A stretch of 64,000 bases of DNA, taken from the NCBI GenBank assembly GCA_965649825.1, contig OZ287697.1, positions 1,178,001 to 1,242,000 of the forward strand, in the 5' to 3' direction. How positions within the stretch are numbered: position 1 is the first letter of the stretch; each line of letters starts with the position of its first letter. The stretch is from Penicillus capitatus (Eukaryota; Chlorophyta). Of the stretch, positions 36,401 to 49,000 are shown one piece after another. The translations under genes and the position numbers were made by a program. The notes beneath the pieces were generated by a model, which was given only the letters and a program-made list of their open reading frames with translations, was not told the origin of the DNA and did no database searches.

Positions 36401-39400
36401 GTTCGACAAGAACAATGCATCCAGATCTGGAGGCGCTGTATTCGTCGCGAATTCCGCCCTCTCCGTTAAGAAGTGCGACTTCATCGAGGGATCTGCGAAA
36501 TACGGTGGAGGAATATATGTATCCTCTTCAAACATCTCTATCCAGAACACCGACGCTTTTTACATGTCCGCCAGTGAGCAAGGCGGTGCTGTCTTTCTTT
36601 CCAAATCTGTCTTGAAGGTCAGCAGCACCCAGATCTCACAATGCGAGGCAGGAACCGATGGAGGTGCTATCATGAGCAATGATTCATCAAGGCTGCTCTG
36701 CAGTGGCTGTACTCTGGTGGGCAACAAAGCAAGCCGCGGTGGAGCCATATTCTTAGAGTACAATGACACTAGATCCATTTCCCTGCAGCTAAACAACAGC
36801 AATGTCCTCAACAACTCAGCCGACTATGGAGGTGTTCGTGTCAAGCCTAACAAAAGGAGATTCACACTGTTGCGCTTTACTTTTAGGAGGGATCCAAATC
36901 GCCGCTGAAATGGAGTCCACATTACAGAACTGTCGGACAGAACTGGATGAATGTGGAGTAGCGACTGTGGCGAACACTTTAATGATGAACAACAAAGCAA
37001 GGTCGGCAGGCGGCGCTATCTTCATTGACACAGTGGCTGCTCTCCGACTACGTTGCTCAGATGAATCGACAGAACACGGAGTGCAATTCTATTCGGAGAA
37101 GCAACGGGAATCCATGAAGAGCTTGACATCCATCGATAACATCTGCACATCCTGGACAAACAACACAGCTGATAGATACGGACCGGAAGTGGCAACGTTT
37201 GTATCCAATGTCCAGAAGAAGATCGTCGATGAAGAGACAGGAGACTCGGAGTTAGCGGATGGAAGTCCCCTCACGATACACAACCACAGAAGCGGAAAAC
37301 CAATACCTGCGATTACCCTAATGCCAGTGGATGAACTCGGACAAGGTCCGGCTGTTGGGGAGAACAATGAAAACATCGAGGCTGTGATGTTTTCAGAAGA
37401 TGGATTCTTCGTTGGCAGTGTTCGCAAGCCTGTGGGTGTCGAAGGCGCGAATTTCAGTGCCATTGGCTTCGTACAGCCTGGCAATTACAACGTTTCAATT
37501 GAGTTTGAGGGAGCCGACTTGGAGAGCTTCGAGATCACTGTAGAAGTGAAGCCGTGTGAAATGGGTGAGGTGTCTTCAGGTAATGGGACATTCTGCGAAT
37601 CTTGCAATGTCGCCTCCTACAATGTTTCTCCAGAAAAGGACATGGAATGTCATCCGTGTCCAGACAACGGAAACTGCACCAGTCAAGTCATCTTGCCAGA
37701 TCGCGGATACTGGCATCAGACACCATGCTCAGAGCGCGTCCAGAGATGTCTCACAGCAGAAGCCTGTAAGAGGTATAATCGAGAAGATGCGTTACTGGAA
37801 CACACACAAGATGTACAGAAATGTCAATTCGACGATCAGTACCTGCAGAAGTACACAGAAGCGCAGTGCAGAGAGGCGAGCACCGGGTTTGTCTGAATTC
37901 TTCATCAAGTTCGTCTGGTTCTCAGGGGCATGAAGGGCCACTTTGCGGTTCATGCAATGCCACGTATGGCAAATCTCACTCTCATCTCTGTGAAGAATGT
38001 CGATCGGACGGTGCTGATGTCGTCTTAGTCATTCTGTCATTTCTTGTTCTGATGGGGTTGTCCGGCATCACCATTAGAAGCAACCTCATCTCTGTTTTTT
38101 CATCGAAGCAACAAACACAAGCTACTCAGTTATCTACTGCCTCCACCAGCACCCACACGTTACCATCCGAGAGGAGAATCGAACTGAAAGTTATGGAAGA
38201 GGGCAGAGAAGAAGGATCGACTCCCGAGCACAGTCAAGAAGCTGATCGTGATCAATCTTCTGAAGACGCAGAGCTTGTCAAATGGAAGGCGATTGAGATC
38301 TTTAAGGTCATCACCTTCTCTGTTGCCTGTCGTGCCTATTCATCTAACTGTTCTGCAGAACACAGTGAACTTTCTGCAGGTCACAGCCATAGCTGTGGCA
38401 ATCGATGCTCAGTGGACATTCACACTGATCGCACTTTTCCAGACTGCAGGTGACTGAAAGACAACTCTATCAGACAGTCTCATGACACGAGCTGTGTTCT
38501 GCAGAGTTCGTCAGTGCCATAACATCAGAAGCTGTAAATCAATCCGTCGACTGCCTTATCCCAGCAGAAGCTTCTCTGCATCGTTCAATCGCCGGTACAC
38601 TGGTGGATGTATTGCAGCCGTTTGCGTGCACCCTTGTCTTTGCTGTTTTCTGGCTAGTGATCAAGATCAGAAGCGACAAGCCTTTGATGTACATGTTGAA
38701 GCAGTGTGTTCTTAGTGCACTCGTTGTCTGTTATATCAGCTACATCTCCATCACCAAGACACTCGTCAACATCCTCAACTGCGTCGAGGTCCATGATTCA
38801 AAGCTGGTTGGGATTGATGACACAACAGTTTACTGGACAGTGGACACCAGCGTTGAGTGTTACGAAGGATCCCATGCTGCCTTGGCTTTTTTGTTGGCAT
38901 GGCCATTTCTCTTCATCTTCACCCTTGGATTTCCCCTGGCGATCGCATACCTCATCGGTAAAAATGTGACAGAGGATTACAAGGATGGATGGATCTATGC
39001 CGTCGCCGGTTTCGTCTACCGATCCTACAGCAAGAAGTACATTTTCTGGGAGTCTGTGATCATGTCCAGGAAAGCAATCCTCGCAGTCGTGGTTGTCTTC
39101 TCGTACGAGCTGGGTGCCAACATCCAGGCTGTTCTGGCCTCCTTCGTCTTCATTGTGGCTCTTTATCTTCAAACAACATGTCGTCCTTACCGCAAAGAAT
39201 TTGATTGTCTTAACGACGTGGAGAGCGCTTCCATTCTGCTTTCCTCGCTTACCTTTGTCAGTAGCATCTTTTTCAGTGATGGTCGCGTATCCCATGGGGT
39301 TCGTCTGTTTATGAGCGTTTTCCTGTCCTCTGCAAACGTTTTTTTCTTTCTCTACCTGTTGGCCCTTTTAGTGAGATTTGCGGCTATGTACCTGAGAAGT

Positions 39401-39559
39401 GTATTGGTCAGAGAAGGAGTTCACTCCTCGCCAGTAGAAGGCACATTTCGCATTCTCCGTGCCTATCTTGTCGATTACCTCTTCGCTCGTGCGATAGCTG
39501 CCATGATCCGATGGGTCAACAAAGGAAGATCTCGTCGATACGGCCGTTCTGCAGTTTAA
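33421..39559 (+). CDS. gene C: large beta-helix / Cys-rich / multi-pass membrane protein with near-identical internal repeats
   Basis: Exons are 33421-33799, 33860-34178, 34232-36831, 36887-37875, 37926-38306, 38359-38449 and 38505-39559. They total 5814 nt, one frame of 1937 aa. The layout is as in gene B: signal peptide (MRHPIFGLLLTC), conserved module (about 127-233), beta-helix (about 233-1110), beta-sandwich-like segment (GFVQPGNYNVSIEF), Cys-rich segment (CPDNGNCTSQVILPDRGYW), GPLCGSC and about nine spans. Exon 3 contains four to five copies of a 129-aa unit that hardly differ from one another. Intron 1 is exactly 60 nt without an in-frame stop, so the unspliced message also reads through. 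Intron 4 (37876-37925) is GC-AG. A TATA box precedes the gene. Likely surface-exposed; function not known. Confidence 0.88.
34867..36550 (+). repeat. 387-bp tandem repeats inside gene C exon 3
   Basis: Units begin near 34867, 35254, 35641, 36028 and 36415 (the last partial), a period of exactly 387 bp or 129 codons. Long blocks such as the one encoding SAREDGGFLSGQTSKIRMRDC are almost unchanged between units. The unit equals the 103-codon unit of gene B plus 26 codons (ITDCQFDKNNASRSGGAVFV and flanks). Confidence 0.9.
37876..37925 (+). other. GC-AG intron of gene C (intron 4)
   Basis: GAG is followed by GCGAGC, and the exon resumes after GGTTCTCAG with GHEGPLCGSC. At 50 nt it has the same length as the gene B intron. 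Confidence 0.75.
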
Positions 39560-39599
39560 AGTTGCTTTGTCGTTTTCAGATCTCTTTCTGTGTAATGGG

Positions 39600-40740
39600 A
39601 ATAAGAAGGTGATTGAAACCTTCTCCCCTTTCAGTGTTTGACTAGTTTTTGGTATCGTAAGAGGCTATCAACTGTGAATGGAAAGTGTTTAAGTAGAACT
39701 ATCTCTTTGGTGCGTGATTCAATCGTCGTCCGTCTCGATGAACGGCAATCGGCGTTTCGTGGATGTAGAGGGACAACAGCAATGATTGCCTGACTCGTAG
39801 GAGTGACATCTCGAGATTCTGATTCTACAGAAGCTGAGGAGGAGAATGTTCCTGACGCTTACTTCATTGCCTATCTGGTTTCGCTCTGATTGAAGGCGAG
39901 ACGCATGTCTGTCTGTCGAGTCAGACATCTGAGGTACTACAGAAGACTGCACTGCATATGAAGAAGATTCTAGAATCGCATCTGAGACGCAAGATCGTGA
40001 CTGAACGCGAGGACGACGACAGAAGGCCTGCATCGTTGGACATCTCGTTTTGAAGACAATGAGTTGAGAATCACACGAAAGCACGCAAGGATCACATATG
40101 TCCAGCACATGGTATCAATCATAAAGACAATGAGATGATGTGCCCATCGTCGCACAAGACTCCAGCCCCTGACAGAATGCGAGATCGTTTCGCGTGGAGG
40201 GCTCGTCCTTCACAAACCTTCACTCGTTTCCCTTAAGCAACTCCTGTGAGTTGCTACTGTGTTATCTGTCAGCCAGGTTACGCTACAGAATGACAGCTAG
40301 TTCCAGAGTGGCAGCAATGGAGCCTCTCACTATATATGTGCGCCAGAATTGACGCGGGAGAATGGATCCGCGATGATGATGTTTCTGACAGGCGCACGCA
40401 CCATGATGCCTCGACCCAACGATGGCAGAGAATTCGAGACACATGGCCGTGGAACGAGGCATGAGGTCTGGAATTGCTCGCCTTCGAAGTAGACTTCTGC
40501 GATTTCGGAATCGACAGGGACGGTGTGCTTACAACGCACACCCTCTACGATGACAGCCAACATCAAGACTTCCGCAGCGGAGTTCAAAGGCACAGACAAT
40601 TCGGGATGGATAGCAGAAGTTTCAAAATTTCGCACGGACATCACTTGTGTCGTTTTGTTAGAGTACAGCGCACTGAAGCGATTGTCAAGGCCAGTAGATA
40701 AAGATCTCATGTATTCGATGTTCTCGAACATCGATAAGAA
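39600..40740. repeat. duplicated 3' flank of gene C, inverted relative to 6.9-8.2 kb
   Basis: Lies directly after gene C and matches the reverse complement of the gene B 3' flank. An open frame of 61 codons on the - strand (39970-40155) has a same-length partner at 7635-7820, but the changes between them do not favour any codon position. It is therefore read as conserved non-coding flank rather than a gene. Confidence 0.65.
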
Positions 40741-42269
40741 AACATACGAGATGTTAACGCATTACATTTGACGTTATGTAGAACCTGAGATGAAAGAGCC
40801 TGCGAAATGATCGTGTATCACAAATAGTGTCCGTTCTTATGTTCGACGTTCTTTCAAAAACAACCTCATTCTCATTGTTATCGATTGAAAATGCGTTAAG
40901 CCATCGCCATAAAGCCACATTGGGATAGCAAGGATTCGTAACTCGAATAGCTGTGCGGATATCATCGTGATGTGTTTGTTCAGTTGTCGAGACCATTATC
41001 AAAGAGATAATATACAATGATGAAAAACGACCTCCGCATTGTTTCATCGTCGGACATCCCAGTGAATGCAAGGCTGCATATTATCTAAACCATTCATGCG
41101 TTTCACTCTGTGAGACGATTATCCTTTAGGTGATAGACAGTGAGTGATGTGGAGGATGGTATTCTCTTGAGATTAACGCGATAACCCGATTCCTGCATAC
41201 CACCTTGCTGGAGATGCGAGTGGCTATGGGCGTGGTGCCGTAGCAAACCAGTTGGACACGTAACGAACCATGTGTGTTGAAATATCGCCGAGGACGACGA
41301 CGCATGCATGAGCTTCTTTGGCAAAATTTCCGTTGTTGAGCACCTTTTCTTGTTTCTCTTGAACGCACTGAACTTGAGTTGTTGTTTGACGTGACAGAGA
41401 AATGTGGTCTTTGTTGAAGTGGGCGTTGATTGTCTCCGTGTTTCAAAATTTTTTGCTGGTTCTGGGTGCTGTGGTTCGAACTCGGGTTCATCCGTTCGCT
41501 CGACGAATCGACGCGACACACGACAGAGGGGCAGATGCACGACAGGCTTCGGGATTCTGCCGTCGATTGCCTCTATATAGAGATGTCACGTCATGTCGTC
41601 GTAATCATGCGATGGTCTGTAATGAACAGAGAGCGAAATCCTTCGGCGATAGTTGGTGTCGAGTTAGCAGCGCTTGAGGTCAGGCGGTTTGTGCTGTTTC
41701 CAATGTCATCGGTAGAAAAGAAGTGCTTTAGCTTTAGACAAGATCGGCGCGATGGATGACGCAAATGCGATCCGGTCTTCCTTCTACAACTCTGTGTTGT
41801 GATGTTGTTTGCTTGTTATGACGGGTAACTGAAGTGTCAGACGTGAAGGATGTGACAGTCCGCGGGAAAACAGTGAAATGCATAAAGAACTGATGTTGCA
41901 GTAGTATTTTGTAAAAGCTAAATGATGGGTTGGCAACAGTCGCCGCGTGATCGATAGATTGCTCTTATCGTAGAGGCATGGTACATCTTAGATTTCGACA
42001 GTAACAGGCAGAGCACACGAAAGCAGTCATCATTGTAAACGCGATCTACTTCTTCATCGACCTTGTCATTCAAAGGGCACTGTTTACACACTCGATTGGT
42101 GCGAGACGCCTCGCCCGTCTGATCGAGACCAATCGCCGACACAGTGAGTCGAACACAGACTCAATTCTGCCGTACAAACTTCCTTACTCAATAACGTGTC
42201 AGGCGTTTTGAATACTTAATACACCTCCAAAAAATACGTTCCGGCGGATAAATGGCGACTTCATCACAA
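40741..42269. other. spacer, no gene recognised
   Basis: Frames up to 145 codons near 41100-41540 overlap on both strands and carry no domain. No RNA gene or repeat was recognised in this stretch. Confidence 0.3.
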
Positions 42270-45240
42270 GAGATTAGGTGCTGTATTGGCTTGCTATACT
42301 CGTAGATTGCTCATCTAGTCTTACTCTTGGCGATGGTCGAGTTTAAACATCCGCGTTTGCGTGTTGACGATAGATAATGCTCTTGCACTTTGCACTTTAC
42401 AGTTTGGCGACACCGCAAGTCGATGATGTTACAAACGGTCAATCTGGAGTTATCGAAACCCGTTAGTCGATTAAACAATCGGGGATGCTTGATTCAATCG
42501 ATAGTTACGTTAATCGAAAATATGCGCAGCAGAAGCAATTGAAAGGATCGAAGACAGATCGGTGGATCAAATGGCTTCGATTACTTAAGTATCGCTATTT
42601 AAAATTCAATCGACTTCGACGCTTTGCCTAAAAGAGAAACAATCAGGCTGGATGATGTTAAAAACAATAAAATTTTGAGTTATCGAAACCCGTTAGTCGA
42701 TTGAACAATCAGGAATACCCGATTCAATCGATCTTTCCGTTGATAGACAATATGTATGTACATCGAAGTTAAACAAATCGATCTCGATCGGAAGGAATCG
42801 GAATAGTCGAGCTCGATCGGACGCAATCGGAAGGTCGATCTCGATAATATCAAGGTTTAAGATGTGATCGATGTCGAAACCAGCTCCACACAAAGAATCA
42901 GTCTTGACAATGTCCGATCTACGCATGATCGTCGATCTTCAGTTCGCGAATTTATCATTGTTGCTTCCACGGTCGATCGATAATCGGCCGACGTTTGAAT
43001 ATTTGTTCAAGTAAATGTACGACAATTAGAAATCGATCGTCTAGTTTCCGACTAAGTGCTTCGGCAAAAACGCTCAAACGTAATCTTGAAAGGAGAACGT
43101 CTAGATCCAAACAATCGCGCTGTTTGTTTGTCGGATGCGACTGCTCACCGATTTGACAACTCGTGCTTACACAGATCTTCATGCGCAAACTCCGAACATC
43201 ACGTGAAGACCGATCCGAAGATCGGCTCTCGTCGGATGCGAGTCCAGCAAGGAAGTGCGTGGCAACGGTAACTGATGATTAACTGAAGCCTCGACAGCAG
43301 AACAGTCAGATTCAGACGCCCAGAAATCCTTATGCGTCACCTCATCTATGATAACTAAATCATCACGTCAGCCTCTCGATCGCTCATCCTGTTGCTGACG
43401 TGTTCCTCGTACGAGCCGAGCTTCCATCGCTCGATGATGCAAGGCACCGTCGGCACATCAGAACTCACGACACCATTTCTCGAGCTGTGACGAATGAACC
43501 AAGATCCACCTGTGAAACAAACTGTGTATCACGTAACGACCATCCCATCTTGGAGAAGGCTCCCCGATGAGCGTCTCTATCTGCCAGTCATGCACTTTGA
43601 GGAACTCCATCACCAGTTTGCAAGACAGAGCTGTGGCGCGCCCGGCCGCCTCCGGCCGCTGGCGACCAGTGGCGGCGGGCCGCTTACTCTGGGTGATGCG
43701 GTTGATGGGACACTTGCGCAGCGAAAGTCGTTTTCCTTGCGTTCCTGGCCTCTCTCTACGGTCGAGGGCGTCGTATGCGTTTGCACGCATACGACGTCCT
43801 TGGCCGTATCTTCTTTCCATGCATGCGCGTTACACCTGAATCTGCGCGTCATGCGACTTCGCGGTTCTCAGCGACGGGTCAGTCGTTCGGGGACTGTCTT
43901 CGGCGTTGGATAGTGGGTCTCCGGAGATGCCTTCGTGCCAAGTCTCGACTCAAGCGACGCCCTCTACGGGAAGTTGCCCGTGTTACAGTGAAGTGGCGCG
44001 AACTCGGTTGAGGCGTTCTGCGATGGCGCTTTTGGCGGCGACGGCGTTTTCTGGCGACGGGGACTCAGGAAACAGGGTTCTGGTAGACTGGGCAGTGCTC
44101 ACGGCTTTGGGGGCTCGAAATCGAGCAATTCTGAGGCTTGTTCTTGACGTTGGTAGATTAGAATGCGGCGCGAGTTGTTTTTTAGGTGCGCGCAGTGGAT
44201 TTATATATAAGAGTAGGCCTTCCGGCCAGATTCGGTGGATGTTCAGCACAGAGGAGTCATGCGCGTCCTCATTAGAGTGAGGCAAGTGTTTTTGTGGCGC
44301 AGAGCGCGTCTAGGTTTTGAATGTCCCATCAGATTCTATGAGATTCTAGTATGATGATGGCTGTGATAGAGTGAGAGACATGGTTATGGAAGGATTTGGT
44401 AAGAGAATTAGATGCTTACTCAGCATGCAGAACGCAGTGTCATGTCACATCACTGTACATAAGGTGCTTCGCCGATTCTCTGTCGTTTTACGCGTCGCGT
44501 CGTCGCCACAGCAAAGCACTGAGTCCTCGTCAGCCCGAAGTGCGTAACAAGAGCTGTGCTTTCTTTCGACTGCGCTACCGCCTTGTAGTCTTCTTCTTTC
44601 GTCAGCGATCCTTCGATGAACACCACGCTGCAATTCTTTTATTCCGACTCTCTCCTCGAGAAGCCCGGTTAGATCACGAGATTCCATGAGTATCCGTGCA
44701 TACGTCCCGTTGATGGATCGTGGGTTTGGCTCACTTCTCTTAGTTTAATCTCAACAGCCAGTGCCCGTCGAAAATCCCTCCTTCAAAGGTCTTCTAACCC
44801 GGACATGCAGGTTACGATGCTCGTGTTCACATATGCCGCTTGCTTGATCGAAGTGTTTGGGAGAGACGGCCGACTAATCGACCGAGTTGCGAGCCACTCT
44901 TCCAATTGTGCGCTCTTACAGGCGAGACATTGTTTTGAAAAGAATCTACTCATGTCTTGTGCAGATTTCTCCGGACGATGAGAGAATGGATGACGGCCAT
45001 GGCGGATGTCGAAAAAACTGGCACTGCACGAACAAACCTCGAAAGGTCATCCGCTCCAACGAGAAATGACTCTTCGCTTGTAAAGGTCCCGACGAAATTG
45101 AAGTTTATCAGATTATTCTTCGCAAGCGATCGAGGACCGTGAAATCATCGTGCACTGAAGACTCGCCGTGGAGTTGACGGCCTCCACAGATGCAGGCAGA
45201 ATCGTCGACATGGACACGCATGCCTTGCCCTTTTCCTGCA
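42270..45240. repeat. duplicated spacer with a 1.16-kb insertion, inverted relative to 15.8-17.2 kb
   Basis: Matches the reverse complement of 15760-17240 in pieces. Compared with that copy it has two additions. One is a pair of about 105-nt direct repeats at 42421-42526 and 42650-42756 (sharing TTATCGAAACCCGTTAGTC). The other is a block of about 1.16 kb at roughly 43531-44688. The block has GC-rich portions and a 12-bp palindrome but no terminal repeat or recognised protein, so its nature is unknown. Confidence 0.6.
43769..43796. repeat. perfect 12-bp inverted repeat with 4-nt loop
   Basis: CGTCGTATGCGT, loop TTGC, then its exact complement. It lies inside the 1.16-kb block that is absent from the duplicate spacer at 16.3 kb. 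Confidence 0.85.
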
Positions 45241-45589
45241 CGGCCATGTAAAAGCTCTATAAAGTGTCCATCGACGGATCGTGTTGAAGAGCTCACCGGT
45301 GCCATTCATCCAGAGCTTCGTCTTGCTCGTCTGTCCCTTTGGCGCGTCAAAAAGTCTCTCAACGTATCGAACGAGGGACGGCACGATGTGTTTTCGGCCT
45401 CTTGTATCGTTGATTGGCCGCTGTATACTTGCAGAAGCCCAACGATGAACAAAGTAAACAAATGAATGCGACGATTAGTGTCTTCGATTCGACTCTCTGT
45501 GATCCAGAATGAGCGATACGCCGCGATGAGGTCGATCCGCAACCCGACCTTCCGACGATTCAGCCGCGCCGCTATGTGCAGTTTAGCAG

Positions 45590-46038
45590 CTAACCTCGTG
45601 GAAAGACAGGTGGGATGAATTCGGTGGTCCGTAGAGACAAGAGTGAGCATGCGGAACGCCGACTTCGATGGGAAGGTCGTGCACAAAGGTGTATCGTTCA
45701 CTGTCGACTGATTTTGTCAAACGATGTCGAAAGAGTTAGGCTGAAAGAATCGAAAAAGATGAATCTTCACCGCGGGATCGAAGGACGATTCCTCTATGAC
45801 CTCCATCCTTTCCAGATGGAAGCAGTAATAATACCGTAAGGAAGACACGCAAAGGGAAGGAAGCGGGTAGCGGGCGACGAGAGGTGGAATCTCGACATCG
45901 CTGCACTCACAGAAATCAGCTCTTTTTAAATTTCAACAGATGGGACAGACACGTTTAGGAAAGACATTCATGTTCAAGGCACAGAGTAAGGAAAACAACA
46001 GATGCTGGTCAAAAAGACAGAGCGCAGTCGTCCGATTG
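45590..46038. repeat. 3' flank of gene F, duplicated at 30.4-31.0 kb
   Basis: Direct (same-orientation) match to 30370-30830. Immediately to the right the match enters the C-terminal codons of gene F. No gene is recognised within it. Confidence 0.6.
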
Positions 46039-49000
46039 CTAAGCAGATGTCAGCCGTACCCCACAGAAGAGTTTGTGAATAGCATTCCTCGCACGCCCAA
46101 ACAGGTAATGGTAAAAACAGACCCACAGGATGTGATGGGAACCGCCATCTGGCTTGTAAGGCACCCCCTTTTCATTAAGAACAGTTCTCAGGTAATCGGC
46201 AGCGTAGATAACAAAGACAAAAAGAAAGAACAGAAAGAGAGCAATGTTCCAGAATGCAAGACCGACAGTAATGACGACACGAACGTTGGAAGACACGTGC
46301 TCGTCTCCGAAGAACATACTCGAGCCGAAAGTCATCGCAGAGACCAGAATAGACAGACTCTCCATCTTGTTCAGGCTGTCGAATTCTGGACGATAAGGAC
46401 AGCACATCGTCTGAAGGAAAAGAACAAAAAGGAAAAGGAGCACGACGAGGATATGCTGCAGATTGGCACCCAGAGGGTAAGAGAAAACGACGATCACTGC
46501 CAGAACAGCCTTTCTGAGCATAATCACAGATTCCCAGAACACATAGTTCTTCTTGTAGGAGCGGTACAGGAAACCGCACGTCTCGTAGATCCATCCGCTC
46601 TTGTAGTCCTCTTCGACGTTTTTAGCGGTAAGGAAAGCAGTGGCTAACGGAAACCCGAAGGAGAAAACGATCAGCAGGGGGCATCCCAGCATGAAGGCTA
46701 ACAAGGCATGGGGTCCATTGTAGCATTCGATCTCGGTGTCAGTCGCCCAGTAGTCCGATGTGACGTCGATCTCGAAGTCGGCAGAATCGTGAACCTCCAC
46801 GCAGTCCAGGATGCTGACGAGCGTCTTGGTGAGGGAGATGTAGCTGATGTACAGGACGGCGACGGCCGTCAGGATGATCTTCTTGAGCAGGTAGGACCAC
46901 GGCTCTCCTCGCTTGACCTTGATGGCCAACCAGATCACGCTGAAGACGCAGATGACTCCCAGGGGGATGCAGACGTCGATGATGACGCTGGCGATCGAAC
47001 GATCCACCGAGGCACCGTCCGGGACGATGCAGTCCACTGACCGGTTCACCGCCTCCGAGGTAATGCCGCTGATGAACTCTGCAGAAGACAACAGAGAATT
47101 AGACGTTCTTATTTAAACCCTCTCCCACCTGCGCCTTCGAACAGAGCTATCAGCATCAGAGTCCACTTGACGTTGATGGCGATGGCCACTGCCGTTACTT
47201 GGAGAAAGTTCATCATGATCTACATGCAGCAAAGTGTCTTTTAGACAGGGGAGGTTTGCTCTACCTTGAACATTTCTACAGTCTTCCACTTGGCCAAGTC
47301 TGCATCTTCGGATGGCGTTTCGGACACTTGTGCTGAATACAGTTCTGGTTGCAGAATCTCGGGCGGAACGCGACCGGTGACTATCATCTCCACCATTTCT
47401 TCATTAACAGGGACCGAGATTGATCTGCTCGGCAGAGACCTCAGCTGGCGAATGGATTCGACAGAATTGCCCCCCGAAGTTGGAGTTGAGATTGTGTTGC
47501 TTCTCACTGTGATATACGACAGTGCCAGGAGCACCAAGAACGACACAAAGATCAAGGCATAGTTACCGAATCCAGAGAAGCACTCCTCACACAATGAAGA
47601 GTGAGACTTGCCGTAGGAAGGCTTTGCAGGATCCACACAGAGGGCCCTCGTGTCCCTGTAGCGACAAACTTGTAGAAACAAGCTACAGCACCCAGAGATC
47701 ACCTTTCTGCACTGAGCTTCCGTGTAGTTTTGTACATACTCCTCATTGAATTTACAGCTGCTGATGTCTCTCGTTGCTGCTGCCATTCTGACTTCCCTCT
47801 CTTCTGAACTGCACGCTTCTGAAGATATGCACTCTTGGATGTTCTCGGAACAAGGAGTCTTATGCCAGTATCCCTTTGCTGACAGGATGACGTGAGTCGC
47901 ACAGTCTCCGTTTTCGGGGCAAGGATGACATCCTGTCCCGTCGTTGCCTGGCTGAAGGTTGTATGTGTCAGAGGTGCAAGGTTCACAGACGGTTCCGTTG
48001 GCAGCGGCCACTTCACCGAGCCTACATCCCCTGACGTGCACTTCGACCACAAGCGACTCGATTAGTCGTTCGCTGAAGTCGATGATGCATTCGTAGACGC
48101 CCTCTGGTCCAAACCCGACCACTCCTGAGAAGTTCCCGACGCCTTCCTCTATCTCAATCTTGATGGATCCAGTGAAGAAATTATCTGGAGAGGGTCATCA
48201 CAGCTTCGACAGTGCCACTGTTGAGAACAAATGCCGGTCCTTGTCCCAATNNNNNNNNNNNNNNNNNNNNNNNNNNNNNNNNNNNNNNNNNNNNNNNNNN
48301 NNNNNNNNNNNNNNNNNNNNNNNNNNNNNNNNNNNNNNNNNNNNNNNNNNGGTCTCCGTGATTTCTGCTCTGCTATGGTTTCCAGCACTGAGGAAAGCTC
48401 CATTGCCGTGGCCTGTGTTGTTTGTCACAAGGGATTGTTTCACAAAGAGATATGACGTTCTCGTAAAAATGCAGTTTCCGGACACCTCTGCTGCGTTTGA
48501 TGCGAACGTCGCATTGATAAAGGACAACGAGCTGTTCTGCCAAGCACTAACCGCGCCTCCGTTGCGACTGGACGAACTGGATCTGAAGGTGAGGTTATGA
48601 GACGCAAGCTGGCTTCCGTCGTCTGAATCGATGCAACCTCCGTATTCGGCGAAGCCCTTGGTGAACACAGAGTTGCTGACATTCGCAAATGTTCTCCGCA
48701 TCTGAATGAATCCTCCATGGGATGCATTTCCATTCTGAAAATGACATGATTCGCATGAGAGCTCTGACTCTATAAGGCGAAGGCTTCCCCCTGAGACGGC
48801 AGCCTGGTTACCAGTCAAGTTTGCATCGCTCAGTGATATCGATGACCAGTCAGCAAAGCCCACACCGCCGTGTTTGCTTGCATTGTTCTCAGTGAAGCGG
48901 CATCTTTCGATGAAGATTGTGCTGTTCCTTTCTGCGTATAGGACACCGCCCTTCTCGGCTCTGTTGCTTCGGAAGTCTGAGTCGACAAAAGAGACGTTGG

